This document shows positions 17,065 to 26,050 of a DNA stretch of 64,000 bases, one piece after another. The position numbers and the translations under genes were made by a program. Position 1 is the stretch's first letter, and every line of letters begins with the position of its first letter. The notes under the pieces were generated by a model that was not told where the DNA came from, did not search any database, and saw only the letters and a program-made list of their open reading frames with translations. This DNA is from Streptomyces sp. NBC_00569 (GTDB lineage Bacteria; Actinomycetota; Actinomycetes; Streptomycetales; Streptomycetaceae): assembly GCF_036345255.1 (NCBI RefSeq), contig NZ_CP107783.1, positions 4,947,501-5,011,500 of the forward strand. The letters are read 5' to 3'.

Positions 17065-19554
17065 TCAGCTCCCCCTCTGCACATTGCTCAGATCCCAGAT
17101 CCATACGCCTCCGGTCCACGTACCGGCCCTGCCGACCAGCTGGTCGACCGTCGCCCGCAGCACCCCGTCGTTCTGCTGCGGGGCGAGCACGAGGACACCG
17201 GCGCGCCAGTACGCGAAGTCGCGGCGGGCCTGGGCGCGCCACGCGTCGGTGATCTCGGGGGCCCGGCCCGAGTAGCGGATGTCGCGCAGCAGGTTGGAGG
17301 TCCAGCGGGGCGAGGCGCCGTAGATGCCGACGTGGTCGGGGCCGTAGGGGCCGTTGAAGTACCCGCCGGGAAGACGGAAACCGAGGCCGGCCTCGGTCTG
17401 CCAGTGCAGGGCCTCCGCGTTGCCCGGGTCGGGCAGCGGCACCGGCACGAGACTCTCGCCGGGGCCGACGTACCGCTTCCAGGTGCCGTCGGCGACGAAC
17501 GCCGGGACGTCGGCCCGGTCGACCGCCCTGAGCGGCGCCGGGACGATCGGCACGAGCGCCGCGGCGACCACCGCGAAGCCGACGAGCCGGTACGGGACCC
17601 GCGCCGCGGCGAGCCGGTCCAGCGCGAGGGCGAGCAGCATCCCGAGCGCGGGCGCGCACACCATCGCCACCCGCGACTCGATGACCGACTCGAACAGAGG
17701 CCGGTGGGCGAGCAGCGCCCAGGGGCCCGGCAGTACGACGTCGGTCAGCGGGATACGGAACTTCGGGCCGAGCGAGAGCAGGGCCGCGGCGACCGCGGTG
17801 AACGCGAGCGCCTTCACCGCGGCGCTGCGCCACAGCCGTACGACGATCGCGAAGGCGAGCGCGACGAGCGGCCAGCCGTAGAAGGCGTTCTGCTCGGTCG
17901 GGTTGAGGGCGAGCGTGGCGGCGCGCTCGCGGGAGCCGGCGAGGGAGCGCTCGGCGAAGGAGAGGAGGGCGAGGGGGCTGTTGCCCGCGTTGTCGCCGTG
18001 CAGCACGCTCTTGTAGCTCTGCGGGCCGAGGAACTGCCAGTACAGGGGGAAGGCGACGAGCGGCAGCGCGACCGCGGCGGCGACCCCCAGCCCGCGCAGG
18101 AGCGGGCGCCACATGGCCTTCGCCACGTCCCTGCGCACGACGGCGTAGGCGAGCGCGAACAGCACCATGCCCATGACGGCGAGCAGGAGCGGTTCCTCAC
18201 CGAGGAAGATCTGGTACGTCGCGAAGAGGCCGAGGACGACGCCGTCGCGCACCACGCGCTTGCCTTCGCCCAGCCGCAGCGCCCGCTCGATGATCAGCGG
18301 GATCATGAACAGGACGACGAAGTTCGGGTGCGCGTGCGCGTGGCTGACCATCGGGGGCGCGAACGCGGCGAGGAGCGCGCCGGTCGCGGCGGCCCACCGG
18401 GTCCGTACGAGCCGTTTCAGGATCAGCCGGTACCAGGCGAACGCGGTGGCGGCGAGGCCGCACGTCATCGCCACGTTCAGGGCGACGGCGGGGCCGAAGA
18501 GCCAGGTCACGGGGGCGAGCGGGACGGACAGGCCCAGCATCGCGGTGTTGGCCATCAGGTTCACGCCGTCCGGGAAGCCCTGGAGCGTCGTGAACAAGGG
18601 GTTGTGGAGGTGGCGGACGCTGTCCGCCGTCACCGCGAAGAACCACTCCCACTGGTTCTGGTCCTGGAGGGAGTCGGGGAGGTAGCGGTGCGCGGGCGCC
18701 GCCCAGCGGCCCGAGTACAGGGCGACGGACAGGACGAGGAAGAGGGCCGCCACGAGGAGGTGGCCCTTCGGCACCGCCCGCGCCCTGAGCGTCACCAGCT
18801 CGGCCAGGACCCGTATGTAGTCGAAGGGGCGGACCTTCGAGCCCGCCTGGTGCGACCACCGCACGGGCACCTCGGCGACCGGCCAGCCGGAGCGGCGGAA
18901 GTACATCAGTATCTCCACGTCGATGCCCCAGCCGTCCAGGCGTGCCGCGGCGAACGCGGCGCGGGCCCGGTCGCCGTCGAAGAGCTTGAAGCCGCACTGG
19001 GTGTCCCTGATGCCGGGGACGGTCGTCGCACGGATCAGGAAGTTGCCGGTGCGGCCGAGGACTTCGCGCAGCCGGTGCTGGTGGCGGGCGATCGTCGCGC
19101 CGGGCCTGGCGCGGGAGCCGATCGCCGCCGCGTGGCCCTCGCCGAGCGCCTTGTCGAGGGCTTCCAGCTCCTCTATGGGCGCGGCGAGGTCGGCGTCGGT
19201 GACCAGGACACGGCGGCCGCGGGAGGCCAGGACACCCTGGCGCAGGGCGTGGCCCTTGCCGCGGTTGCGGGGGCTCCTGACGAGCCGGATGCGGGGGGTG
19301 CGGCCGGGGCCCTCGGGGGCGGCCGCCGCCGCGCACTCCGCGATCTCGCCGGTCCGGTCGGTGGAGCCGTCGTCGACGACGACGATCTCCCAGTCACCCC
19401 ACCGGTTCCCGCCGTCCCTGTCGCTCAGGTACGCGGTGACCGCGTCCAGCGTGGGACCGAGCCGGCGCTCCTCGTTGTACGCGGGGACGACGACGGTGAG
19501 GTCCACCACGCCCGCGCGCGCGGCGACGGGACGGTCGGTCCGCTCCGTGCTCAC
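17065..19554 (-). CDS. GT2 glycosyltransferase fused to a multi-pass membrane domain
   Basis: Of the 829 residues, roughly 15-250 form a DPM1/ALG5-like GT2 domain. It has LTVVVPAYNEERRLG, the DDGSTDRT motif, RNRGKGHALRQGV, and the metal-binding DADLAAP. The remainder has about ten hydrophobic helices with the conserved loops of GT-C-type or YfhO-like membrane proteins (DQNQWEWFFAVT, HAHAHPNFVVLF), and then a periplasmic C-terminal domain. It probably makes a polyprenyl-phosphate sugar and then uses or flips it. The sugar is unknown. The GTG start overlaps the stop of the upstream GntR gene (GTGA). Confidence 0.85.
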   Translation of the reverse strand: MSTERTDRPVAARAGVVDLTVVVPAYNEERRLGPTLDAVTAYLSDRDGGNRWGDWEIVVVDDGSTDRTGEIAECAAAAAPEGPGRTPRIRLVRSPRNRGKGHALRQGVLASRGRRVLVTDADLAAPIEELEALDKALGEGHAAAIGSRARPGATIARHQHRLREVLGRTGNFLIRATTVPGIRDTQCGFKLFDGDRARAAFAAARLDGWGIDVEILMYFRRSGWPVAEVPVRWSHQAGSKVRPFDYIRVLAELVTLRARAVPKGHLLVAALFLVLSVALYSGRWAAPAHRYLPDSLQDQNQWEWFFAVTADSVRHLHNPLFTTLQGFPDGVNLMANTAMLGLSVPLAPVTWLFGPAVALNVAMTCGLAATAFAWYRLILKRLVRTRWAAATGALLAAFAPPMVSHAHAHPNFVVLFMIPLIIERALRLGEGKRVVRDGVVLGLFATYQIFLGEEPLLLAVMGMVLFALAYAVVRRDVAKAMWRPLLRGLGVAAAVALPLVAFPLYWQFLGPQSYKSVLHGDNAGNSPLALLSFAERSLAGSRERAATLALNPTEQNAFYGWPLVALAFAIVVRLWRSAAVKALAFTAVAAALLSLGPKFRIPLTDVVLPGPWALLAHRPLFESVIESRVAMVCAPALGMLLALALDRLAAARVPYRLVGFAVVAAALVPIVPAPLRAVDRADVPAFVADGTWKRYVGPGESLVPVPLPDPGNAEALHWQTEAGLGFRLPGGYFNGPYGPDHVGIYGASPRWTSNLLRDIRYSGRAPEITDAWRAQARRDFAYWRAGVLVLAPQQNDGVLRATVDQLVGRAGTWTGGVWIWDLSNVQRGS

Positions 19555-20237
19555 CGCCCGGCCAGCCGCTCGACGAGGGCGAGGGAGTCTGCGTTGTACG
19601 CGGTGACGATGTCCTGCGCGGCGCGGGCGTCCCGGGCCGCGAGCGCGTCGACGAGGCCGCAGTGCCCCGACCAGAGGTGGCCTCTGAGGTCGTCCACGCG
19701 GCGCAGGTGCGGGACCGCGCACATCCACGACTGGACGCGCAGGCGATGGAAGAAGTCGGAGAGGTACGGGTTCCCGAACAGGGCGCTGAGCTCGCGCCAG
19801 AACCGCAGGTCGTAGCCGATCAGCACGTTCAGGTCGCCGGCCGCGGCCGCGCGGGCGGCCTCCTCGCCGCGGCGGCGGACCCCGGCGAGGGCGGCGGGAG
19901 TGGCTTGGTGCGCGTCGGCGTCGGCGACGAGGCCGCGGAAGATGCCGTCCGTGACGAGGCTGCGGGCCTCGATCATGCCGCGGTAGTCGGCGAGCGAGTA
20001 CTCGTGGACCGCGAAGCCGCGGTGCTGGGCGGAGTCCAGGAGACCCTGCCCGGACAGGTCGACCAGGGCCTCGCGGACCGGGGTCGCGGAGACGCCGTAC
20101 TGCTCGGCGATCTCCTTGACCGTGAACTCCTGGCCCGGTTCGAGCCGCCCCGCGAGGATCTCGTCGCGCAGGGCGTCGGCGATCTGCTGGCGCAGCGTGC
20201 TGCGCTGGACGGCAGCTCCGCCGTCGGTTCCGGGCAC
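19551..20237 (-). CDS. GntR/FCD family transcriptional regulator
   Basis: This 228-residue protein has an N-terminal winged helix (LRQQIADALRDEILAGRLEPGQEF, then ATPVREAL) and an FCD ligand domain with the metal-binding Asp/His set (DLRFWRELSALFGNPYL, SGHCGLVDAL). FCD regulators sense carboxylates or amino-acid intermediates. It lies between an aminotransferase gene (upstream) and the glycosyltransferase (4-bp overlap downstream). The inverted repeat just before its start is the likely autoregulatory site. Confidence 0.9.
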   Translation of the reverse strand: MPGTDGGAAVQRSTLRQQIADALRDEILAGRLEPGQEFTVKEIAEQYGVSATPVREALVDLSGQGLLDSAQHRGFAVHEYSLADYRGMIEARSLVTDGIFRGLVADADAHQATPAALAGVRRRGEEAARAAAAGDLNVLIGYDLRFWRELSALFGNPYLSDFFHRLRVQSWMCAVPHLRRVDDLRGHLWSGHCGLVDALAARDARAAQDIVTAYNADSLALVERLAGR

Positions 20238-20250
20238 GTGGTGTCCCTCC

Positions 20251-20314
20251 CCCGTAGTGCGTCGTCAGCTGGTGAGGCTGTTCCTGGTCAGCTGGTCAGC
20301 CTACGCACTACGGG
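20251..20314. promoter_or_regulatory. Paired inverted and direct repeats upstream of the GntR gene
   Basis: A perfect 12-bp inverted repeat, CCCGTAGTGCGT (20251-20262) and ACGCACTACGGG (20303-20314), encloses two direct copies of GTCAGCTGGT (20264-20273 and 20287-20296). The block fills most of the 101-bp gap between the aminotransferase and the regulator. It could serve as an operator for the FCD regulator, or the outer arms could form a terminator for the upstream aminotransferase. Both readings are inference. Confidence 0.55.
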
Positions 20315-20338
20315 GAGTGACACGGAGTACTTGTTTCC

Positions 20339-21694
20339 CTACGCCGTGTATCCGTCCGCCACGGTCAGCGCCTCGTCGAGGGCGGCGAGACCCTCCTTGG
20401 CCTCGGCCTCCGTGACGTTGCACGGCGGGACCACGTGGGTGCGGTTCATGTTGATGAAGGGCCACAGGCCGTTCTTCTTGGCGGCGGCGCCGAAGGCGGC
20501 CATCGGCGCGTTCGCCGCACCCGCCGCGTTGTACGGGGTCAGCGGCTCACGGGTGGCCTTGTCCTTCACCAGCTCCAGGGCCCAGAACATGCCGAGTCCG
20601 CGGACCTCGCCCACCGACGGGTGGCGCTCGGCCAGCTCGCGCAGCGCCGGGCCGATCAGCGTCTCGCCGAGGTGGGCGGCGTTCTCGACGACGCGCTCCT
20701 CCTCCATGACGTTGATGGTGGCGACGGCCGCGGCGCAGGCCAGCGGGTGCCCGGAGTAGGTGAGGCCGCCCGGGTAGGGGCGCTTGCCGAACGTGTCGGC
20801 TATGGCGCCGGAGATGGCGACGCCGCCGAGCGGGACGTAGCCCGAGTTCACGCCCTTGGCGAAGGTCATCAGGTCGGGCACGACGTCGTAGTGGTCCGCG
20901 GCGAACCACTTGCCGGTGCGCCCGAAGCCCGCCATGACCTCGTCGAGGATGAAGACGATGCCGTGCCGGTCGCACAGCTCGCGCACGCCCTGGAGGTAGC
21001 CGGGCGGCGGCGTCATGATGCCGGCGGTGCCGGGCACGGTCTCCAGGATGATCGCGGCGATCGTGGCCGGGCCCTCGAAGGCGATGGTGTCCTCGAGGTG
21101 CTGGAGTGCGCGCTCGCACTCCTGCTGCTCGGTCTCCGAGTAGAACGGGGAGCGGTACAGGAACGGCGCCCAGAAGTGGACGACGCCCGCCGCGCCCTGG
21201 TCGCTCGGCCAGCGGCGCGGGTCGCCGGTCAGGTTGATCGCGGTGGAGGTGGCGCCGTGGTACGAGCGGTAGGCGGAGAGCACCTTGGGGCGGCCCGTGT
21301 GCAGACGGGCCATGCGGGTGGCGTTCTCCACCGCCTCGGCGCCGCCGTTGGTGAAGAAGATCTTGTCCAGGTCGCCGGGGGTCCGCTCGGCGATGAGGCG
21401 TGCGGCCTCGGAGCGGGCCTCGACGGCGAACGCGGGCGCGAAGGTCGTGAGGGAGGCGGCCTGCTCCTGGATCGCGGCGACGACCTTCGGGTGCTGGTAC
21501 CCGATGTTCGTGAAGACGAGGCCGGAGGTGAAGTCGAGGTAGCGGTTGCCGTCGTAGTCCCAGAAGTACGAGCCTTCGGCGCCGGCGACGGCGAGCGGGT
21601 CGATGAGCTCCTGTGCGGACCAGGAGTGGAACACGTGCGCACGGTCCGCGGCCTTGACGGCGGCGCCGACCTGGGGATTCGGCTGAGGGGTCAT
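20339..21694 (-). CDS. Class III (omega) PLP-dependent aminotransferase
   Basis: This 451-residue enzyme has the class III signature FILDEVMAGFGRTGKWFA, followed by the PLP Schiff-base Lys in LMTFAKGVNSGYVPLGG. It also has the N-terminal motif HSWSAQELIDPLAVAGAEGSYFWDYDGNRYLDF. The overall look resembles taurine/beta-alanine:pyruvate-type or GABA aminotransferases. The adjacent FCD regulator suggests a catabolic role induced by an amine or carboxylate. The amine donor cannot be told from sequence. The ATG at 21694 is preferred over the ATG 24 nt upstream because homologues begin TPQPNPQ-like. Confidence 0.9.
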   Translation of the reverse strand: MTPQPNPQVGAAVKAADRAHVFHSWSAQELIDPLAVAGAEGSYFWDYDGNRYLDFTSGLVFTNIGYQHPKVVAAIQEQAASLTTFAPAFAVEARSEAARLIAERTPGDLDKIFFTNGGAEAVENATRMARLHTGRPKVLSAYRSYHGATSTAINLTGDPRRWPSDQGAAGVVHFWAPFLYRSPFYSETEQQECERALQHLEDTIAFEGPATIAAIILETVPGTAGIMTPPPGYLQGVRELCDRHGIVFILDEVMAGFGRTGKWFAADHYDVVPDLMTFAKGVNSGYVPLGGVAISGAIADTFGKRPYPGGLTYSGHPLACAAAVATINVMEEERVVENAAHLGETLIGPALRELAERHPSVGEVRGLGMFWALELVKDKATREPLTPYNAAGAANAPMAAFGAAAKKNGLWPFINMNRTHVVPPCNVTEAEAKEGLAALDEALTVADGYTA

Positions 21695-21757
21695 GGGCCC
21701 GAGGGTAAATGTCCGCATGGTGGAAGGACCATCGGCGTCCTGTCTGTGGGACGGCCG

Positions 21758-22600
21758 CTAACGCGACACACTGTCGCCCTCGCCCGGAGGCACCGCCCCG
21801 GGGAACAGCGTCCGCACCGCGTCGTCCCACGGTCCGGCCGCCAGCTCGGGCCGCAGCGCGGCGAGCCCCCCGCAGTACTTGCCGAACGCGACGGGCGCCA
21901 CCCCGAACCGGGCGAGGAGCCGGTCCGCGTCCGTCGGCCGCCCCGGCGCGCCCGCCTTGGTCTCCACGAGCACGGACCCGCCGTCTGCCCGCACCGCGCG
22001 CCCCCGCGACGCGTCACGCACGACGAGCCCCGCGTCGCAGGTGAGCCGCTGCCCGTCGGCCACGAACGTCGCGCGCCGGTACTCGGTGACGACGCGGGCG
22101 GCCAGCTCCTGCGGCGCCCCGATGCCGTACGTGCCGCGCAGGAGGCCGCTGACGAAGGCGCGCCGGGTGTCGTCGAGGGGGTGGTCGCCCTCGCCCAGGA
22201 GGGTGCGGTGCTTGACCGTCCCGCCGTCCGCGCAGCGCACCTTGAGCTCCAACTGCCGCTTCCCGCTGTCCTCGTAGAGCCGCTCCCTGATGCCGAAGCG
22301 GGGCGCGCGTTCCTGCGCGTGGTCGTGGAACGTGCGCAGGGCGGGGGTGTCGTAGTGCGTCGAGCGGTATCCGAACCAGCGGCGACCGCCGACGGACAGG
22401 GCGCGGTAGGGGCCGCCCGGCCTGCGGGGGTCGGTGAGCAGGGCGGCGAAGTCCTGGAAGAGCTCGACGGGAACGATATAGCTGTGGCCGTGGTGGCGCA
22501 GCAGCGGGGCCTCGGCGTCGGTCCCGTCGAGTCCGACGGGGCGGGCGGCGAGCGCGGCGCGCGCGAGGGCGCGGACGGCGACTGGCGTCCTGTTCAGCAC
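21758..22600 (-). CDS. VTC-domain (CYTH-like) protein
   Basis: This 280-residue protein shows the tunnel-fold features of the VTC domain. They are a basic N-terminal YIVPVELFQDF, paired strands with RSTHYDT, IRERLYEDSGKRQLELKVR, a Tyr-Arg strand VTEYRRATFV, and the acidic end LVETKAG. VTC catalytic domains polymerise polyphosphate from ATP in fungi. The bacterial proteins are mostly uncharacterised and occur beside CotH kinases, which are not seen here. The GTG start at 22600 follows GAGGAG. Confidence 0.75.
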   Translation of the reverse strand: MLNRTPVAVRALARAALAARPVGLDGTDAEAPLLRHHGHSYIVPVELFQDFAALLTDPRRPGGPYRALSVGGRRWFGYRSTHYDTPALRTFHDHAQERAPRFGIRERLYEDSGKRQLELKVRCADGGTVKHRTLLGEGDHPLDDTRRAFVSGLLRGTYGIGAPQELAARVVTEYRRATFVADGQRLTCDAGLVVRDASRGRAVRADGGSVLVETKAGAPGRPTDADRLLARFGVAPVAFGKYCGGLAALRPELAAGPWDDAVRTLFPGAVPPGEGDSVSR

Positions 22601-22765
22601 ACGGTCTCCTCGGTAGGGGGAGGTCGTAGACGTGAAGGGGTACGTCGTGACGTGGTCGTCGTGGTTCGTTGCGGTTCGTCGTGAAGTACTACGTACCGGA
22701 TCGCAAGATCGTTCCGATTGACGGAAATGAATTTCCACGGAGAAGGGGGCCGTGCGAAGGATGAT

Positions 22766-22800
22766 TGACAGCATCCTGTCGCAATGACAGCATGCTGTCA
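22766..22800. promoter_or_regulatory. Tandem MarR-type operators
   Basis: TGACAGCATGCTGTCA (22785-22800) is a perfect 16-bp palindrome. A second copy TGACAGCATCCTGTCG (22766-22781) differs at two positions. Centre-to-centre spacing is 19 bp, close to two helical turns. They lie 45 bp before the DJ-1/PfpI gene, whose downstream partner is a MarR regulator, so they are likely its binding sites. Confidence 0.75.
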
Positions 22801-22844
22801 TAAGCATCAGGCAGTGACAGGTACCCGAGGTTCTGGAGGACACC

Positions 22845-23462
22845 ATGACCGCCGGCCGCGCCGAGAAGCCCGTACACCTCGCCGTCTACGACACGCTCGC
22901 CGACTGGGAGTCGGGGCACGCCACCGCGCACCTGGCCCGTGGCGGTTACGGGATCCGCACCGTCGCGCTCGACTCCGGGCGGGCCGTCACCACCATCGGC
23001 GGCGTGCGCGTCCAGCCCGATCTCGCCCTCGACGACCTGCGCCCCGAGGACAGCTCGCTGCTGATCCTCACCGGCGCCGACCTCTGGGACGCCGGTGACG
23101 ACCTCGCGCCCTTCGCCCGCAAGGCCCGTGCCTTCCTCGACGCGGGAGTGCCGGTCGCCGCGATCTGCGGGGCCACCGCCGGACTCGCCCGCGAGGGCCT
23201 GCTCGACGACCGGGCGCACACCAGCGCCGCCCCCATGTACCTCGACGCCACCGGCTACAAGGGCGGCGAGCGCTACGTCGACGCGGACGCCGTGACCGAC
23301 GGCGGCCTGATCACCGCCGGGCCGACCGAACCGGTCGCGTTCGCGCGCGAAGTCCTCGGCGGGCTCGGGGTGTTCGAGGGCGAGCTGCTCGACGCCTGGT
23401 ACCGCCTGTTCCACGACTCGGACGTGACGGCGTACGCGATCCTCCAGGGAGCGCAGGAGTGA
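22845..23462 (+). CDS. DJ-1/PfpI family protein (type 1 glutamine amidotransferase-like)
   Basis: This 205-residue protein carries the DJ-1 core with the nucleophile elbow AAICGATAGLA (Cys near residue 109) and a preceding ILTGADLWD strand. Such proteins act in detoxification of glyoxals, thiol stress or as amidase-like enzymes. There is no ThiJ-AraC fusion. It is followed, with a TGA/GTG overlap, by a MarR regulator, and the tandem palindrome upstream suggests repression by that regulator. Confidence 0.9.
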   Translation: MTAGRAEKPVHLAVYDTLADWESGHATAHLARGGYGIRTVALDSGRAVTTIGGVRVQPDLALDDLRPEDSSLLILTGADLWDAGDDLAPFARKARAFLDAGVPVAAICGATAGLAREGLLDDRAHTSAAPMYLDATGYKGGERYVDADAVTDGGLITAGPTEPVAFAREVLGGLGVFEGELLDAWYRLFHDSDVTAYAILQGAQE

Positions 23463-23944
23463 GCAGGGCGCGCCAGGACCTGCTGAGCCGGACCGCGCTC
23501 GGCGTCTTCCGGCTCAACGGCCAGTTCCTGTCCGTCTCCGAGGAGCTTTCACGGCCCGCGGGACTCACCGCGGCCCGGTGGCAGGTGCTCGGCGCGGTCC
23601 TGACCGAGCCGCTGCCCGTCGCCGGCATCGCGCGCGTCATGGGCATCACCCGCCAGAGCGTGCAGCGCGTCGCCGACCTGCTCGTCACCCAGGGCCTCGC
23701 CGCGTACGAGCCGAACCCGGCCCACCGGCGCGCCAAACTCCTGGCCCCCACCGAGGAGGGCCGTGCGGCGGTCGCGCGGATCGGCCCCGGCCACGCGGCC
23801 CTCGCGGACCGGCTCGCGGCGGCACTCGGCGAGGACGAACTCGCCGCGACGGTGCGGACGCTCGAACGGCTGTCGGCGGCACTCGACGAGGTGATGGATC
23901 ACCCCGGGGGTCACCCGACGGCCCACCCTGTTACGGAACCGTAG
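23459..23944 (+). CDS. MarR family transcriptional regulator
   Basis: This 161-residue protein has the winged helix at about residues 40-105 (AARWQVLGAVLTEPLPVAGIARVMGITRQSVQRVADLLVTQG, then the wing NPAHRRAKLLAPTEEG). It starts with a GTG that overlaps the stop of the DJ-1-like gene. It is probably a redox- or electrophile-sensing repressor of its own operon. One candidate sensing Cys is not obvious in the DNA-binding part. Confidence 0.92.
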   Translation: MSRARQDLLSRTALGVFRLNGQFLSVSEELSRPAGLTAARWQVLGAVLTEPLPVAGIARVMGITRQSVQRVADLLVTQGLAAYEPNPAHRRAKLLAPTEEGRAAVARIGPGHAALADRLAAALGEDELAATVRTLERLSAALDEVMDHPGGHPTAHPVTEP

Positions 23945-24021
23945 ACGCCGCCACCGCCCCAGTGTCACAACCTCCCACTATTCTCAGGATGTTGGTCACA
24001 CACGGGGGAGGGTGGCGCGAC

Positions 24022-25908
24022 ATGGAGAAGCTGGGGGCGGGAGATCCGCAGCGCATCGGTGCGTACCGGCTGCTGGCGCGGCTCGGGGCGGGCGGGATGG
24101 GCCAGGTCTATCTGGCGCGTTCGGACCGCGGGCGCACGGTCGCGGTCAAGCTGGTACGCCAGGAGCTCGCCGAGCAGGAGGAGTTCAGGAACCGGTTCCG
24201 GCTCGAGGTGCGGGCCGCGCGACAGGTCGGCGGGGAGTGGACCGCGCCGGTCCTCGACGCGGACACGGAGGCGGACATCCCCTGGGTGGCCACGGGTTAC
24301 GTGGCGGGGCCCTCGCTCCAGACGGTCGTCTCGCACGACTACGGCGCGCTGCCCGAGCGCTCCGTGCGGATCCTCGCGGCGGGCCTCACGCACGCGCTCA
24401 AGGACATCCACACCGCGGGCCTCATCCACCGCGACCTGAAGCCGTCGAACGTCCTGGTGACGATCGACGGGCCCCGGGTCATCGACTTCGGTATCGCCCG
24501 CGCCCTGGAGACCGTGACGGACGGCGGCCTCACGAGAACGGGCGCCCTCGTGGGCTCGCCCGGCTTCATGGCCCCCGAGCAGGTGCGCGGCGACCGGATC
24601 ACCCCGGCCTGCGATGTGTTCTGCCTCGGCTCGGTCCTCGCCTACGCGGCGTCGGGCGCGCTCCCGTTCGGCACGGCCAACAGCGGGGTGCACGCCCTGA
24701 TGTTCCGTATCGCCCAAGAGGAACCCGACCTCGAAGGGCTCCCGGAGGGCCTCCAGGAACTCGTACGGGACTGTCTGCACAAGGAGCCCTCGGCCCGGCC
24801 GACCCTGGACCAGCTTCTGGAGCGGACCGGCGCCGAGGACACGCTCGGCGACGGCGGACGCACACGTGACCCGTGGCTGCCGGGCGCCCTCGTGGCCCAA
24901 CTGGGTCGTCACGCGGTGCAGTTGCTGGACACGGAGGACCCCGACGGCGCGACCGGGGCGACCTCCGGGCAGCCGCCCAGCCTCTCCAAGGAGACGCCCG
25001 CACCCGCCACGCCCGCCGCTCCCGCAGCGCCCGCAGAGACCGGGAACGGCGAGCCGACCCCTCCCCCGCCCGGCAAGCCCGGCGCCGCGCCCGTCAACCA
25101 CCTCCCGACGATGGTCTCCCCCTCCGGCCCGCCGGCCCCCGCGCTCCCGCCGGCGGCCCCGCCCGCCTCCGCCGCGTACGGGTATCCGCATCCGCACCCC
25201 CAGGCACCCGTCTACGGCTATCCGCAGCAGGGCGCCTGGGGCGGGACGCCGCCCTACGGCCCCGCCGCCACACCGCCGTACGGCCCCGGCGTCGTCCCCA
25301 TCGGCGCGCCGCAGCCGGAGCCGCGGCGCAGCGGGCGCTCCACGGCCGCGCTGATCGTGGTGGCGCTCGTCGTGGCGCTCGGCGCGGGCGGCTCGGTGTA
25401 CGCGCTGATGAAGGACGACGGCAAGCCGGCCTCCCAGAGCGAGGACTCCAAGCAGCCGACGTCCGGTGCGCCCACGAGCCAGGGACCCTCGACGGCCGGC
25501 CCCAGTTCGCAGGACCCCGGGACCTCGCAGCCGGCCGAGTCCTCCGAACCGCCCGCGGGCGGGGACGTGCCCGCCGAGTTCCTCGGCACCTGGACCGCCT
25601 CGATCGACAATGCCACGGGCCACAACACCCGCCGTCTGGACATCGGGCAGGGCGGCCCCGGGGACACGGTCCTGTCGATGACGGCGGACGGACCGCTCAA
25701 GGGGGGCGGCACGTACCACTGCGTGTTCCAGGGCACGCTGGTGTCGGCCTCCGGCGGGACGCTGCACATCGGCGCCACCGACGTCGTCTCCGGCCCCGCC
25801 GGTTCGTGCAGTCCGGGCAAGCCGAGCACGGTCGAGGTGCTCTCGTCGGGCGAGCTGCGCCGCACGATGAACAACGGCGACGAGCTGACGTACAGCAAGG
25901 GCGGCTGA
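24022..25908 (+). CDS. PknB-type membrane Ser/Thr protein kinase
   Basis: This 628-residue protein has a Hanks-type kinase domain in residues ~12-275. It has the glycine loop LGAGGMGQVY, Lys43 in VAVKLV, HRDLKPSN with D138, and the DFG motif at 155-157 followed by GSPGFMAPEQV. A ~160-residue Pro/Ala-rich juxtamembrane linker follows, then one transmembrane helix (440-463). The extracytoplasmic C-terminal domain has two Cys residues (YHCVF, GSCSPG) and lacks PASTA repeats. The ATG at 24022 is used because upstream in-frame sequence overlaps the MarR gene. It is likely an envelope-signal kinase. The ligand is unknown. Confidence 0.93.
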   Translation: MEKLGAGDPQRIGAYRLLARLGAGGMGQVYLARSDRGRTVAVKLVRQELAEQEEFRNRFRLEVRAARQVGGEWTAPVLDADTEADIPWVATGYVAGPSLQTVVSHDYGALPERSVRILAAGLTHALKDIHTAGLIHRDLKPSNVLVTIDGPRVIDFGIARALETVTDGGLTRTGALVGSPGFMAPEQVRGDRITPACDVFCLGSVLAYAASGALPFGTANSGVHALMFRIAQEEPDLEGLPEGLQELVRDCLHKEPSARPTLDQLLERTGAEDTLGDGGRTRDPWLPGALVAQLGRHAVQLLDTEDPDGATGATSGQPPSLSKETPAPATPAAPAAPAETGNGEPTPPPPGKPGAAPVNHLPTMVSPSGPPAPALPPAAPPASAAYGYPHPHPQAPVYGYPQQGAWGGTPPYGPAATPPYGPGVVPIGAPQPEPRRSGRSTAALIVVALVVALGAGGSVYALMKDDGKPASQSEDSKQPTSGAPTSQGPSTAGPSSQDPGTSQPAESSEPPAGGDVPAEFLGTWTASIDNATGHNTRRLDIGQGGPGDTVLSMTADGPLKGGGTYHCVFQGTLVSASGGTLHIGATDVVSGPAGSCSPGKPSTVEVLSSGELRRTMNNGDELTYSKGG

Positions 25909-26050
25909 ACACCCGGTCCGCCGGGCCGAGTTGAACGGAAGGGTGTCGTCCGGCGAACATCCGCCGACGCACCCGCCGTTCCGCCCCCGGCCGGCCGTCC
26001 GCTTCGTACGGTGACCGCACCATCAAGTCGGTGACCCGTGCGAGGGGCTC

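Noticed and set aside
17332..19815. Long plus-strand open frame opposite the glycosyltransferase gene
   Set aside because: It is a shadow frame produced by high GC at third positions. Its translation is Arg/Gly/Glu-rich without domains, while the minus strand has clear GT2 and membrane features.
20435..22684. Long plus-strand open frame opposite the aminotransferase and VTC genes
   Set aside because: It spans two genes with recognisable motifs on the other strand and itself shows no family signature.
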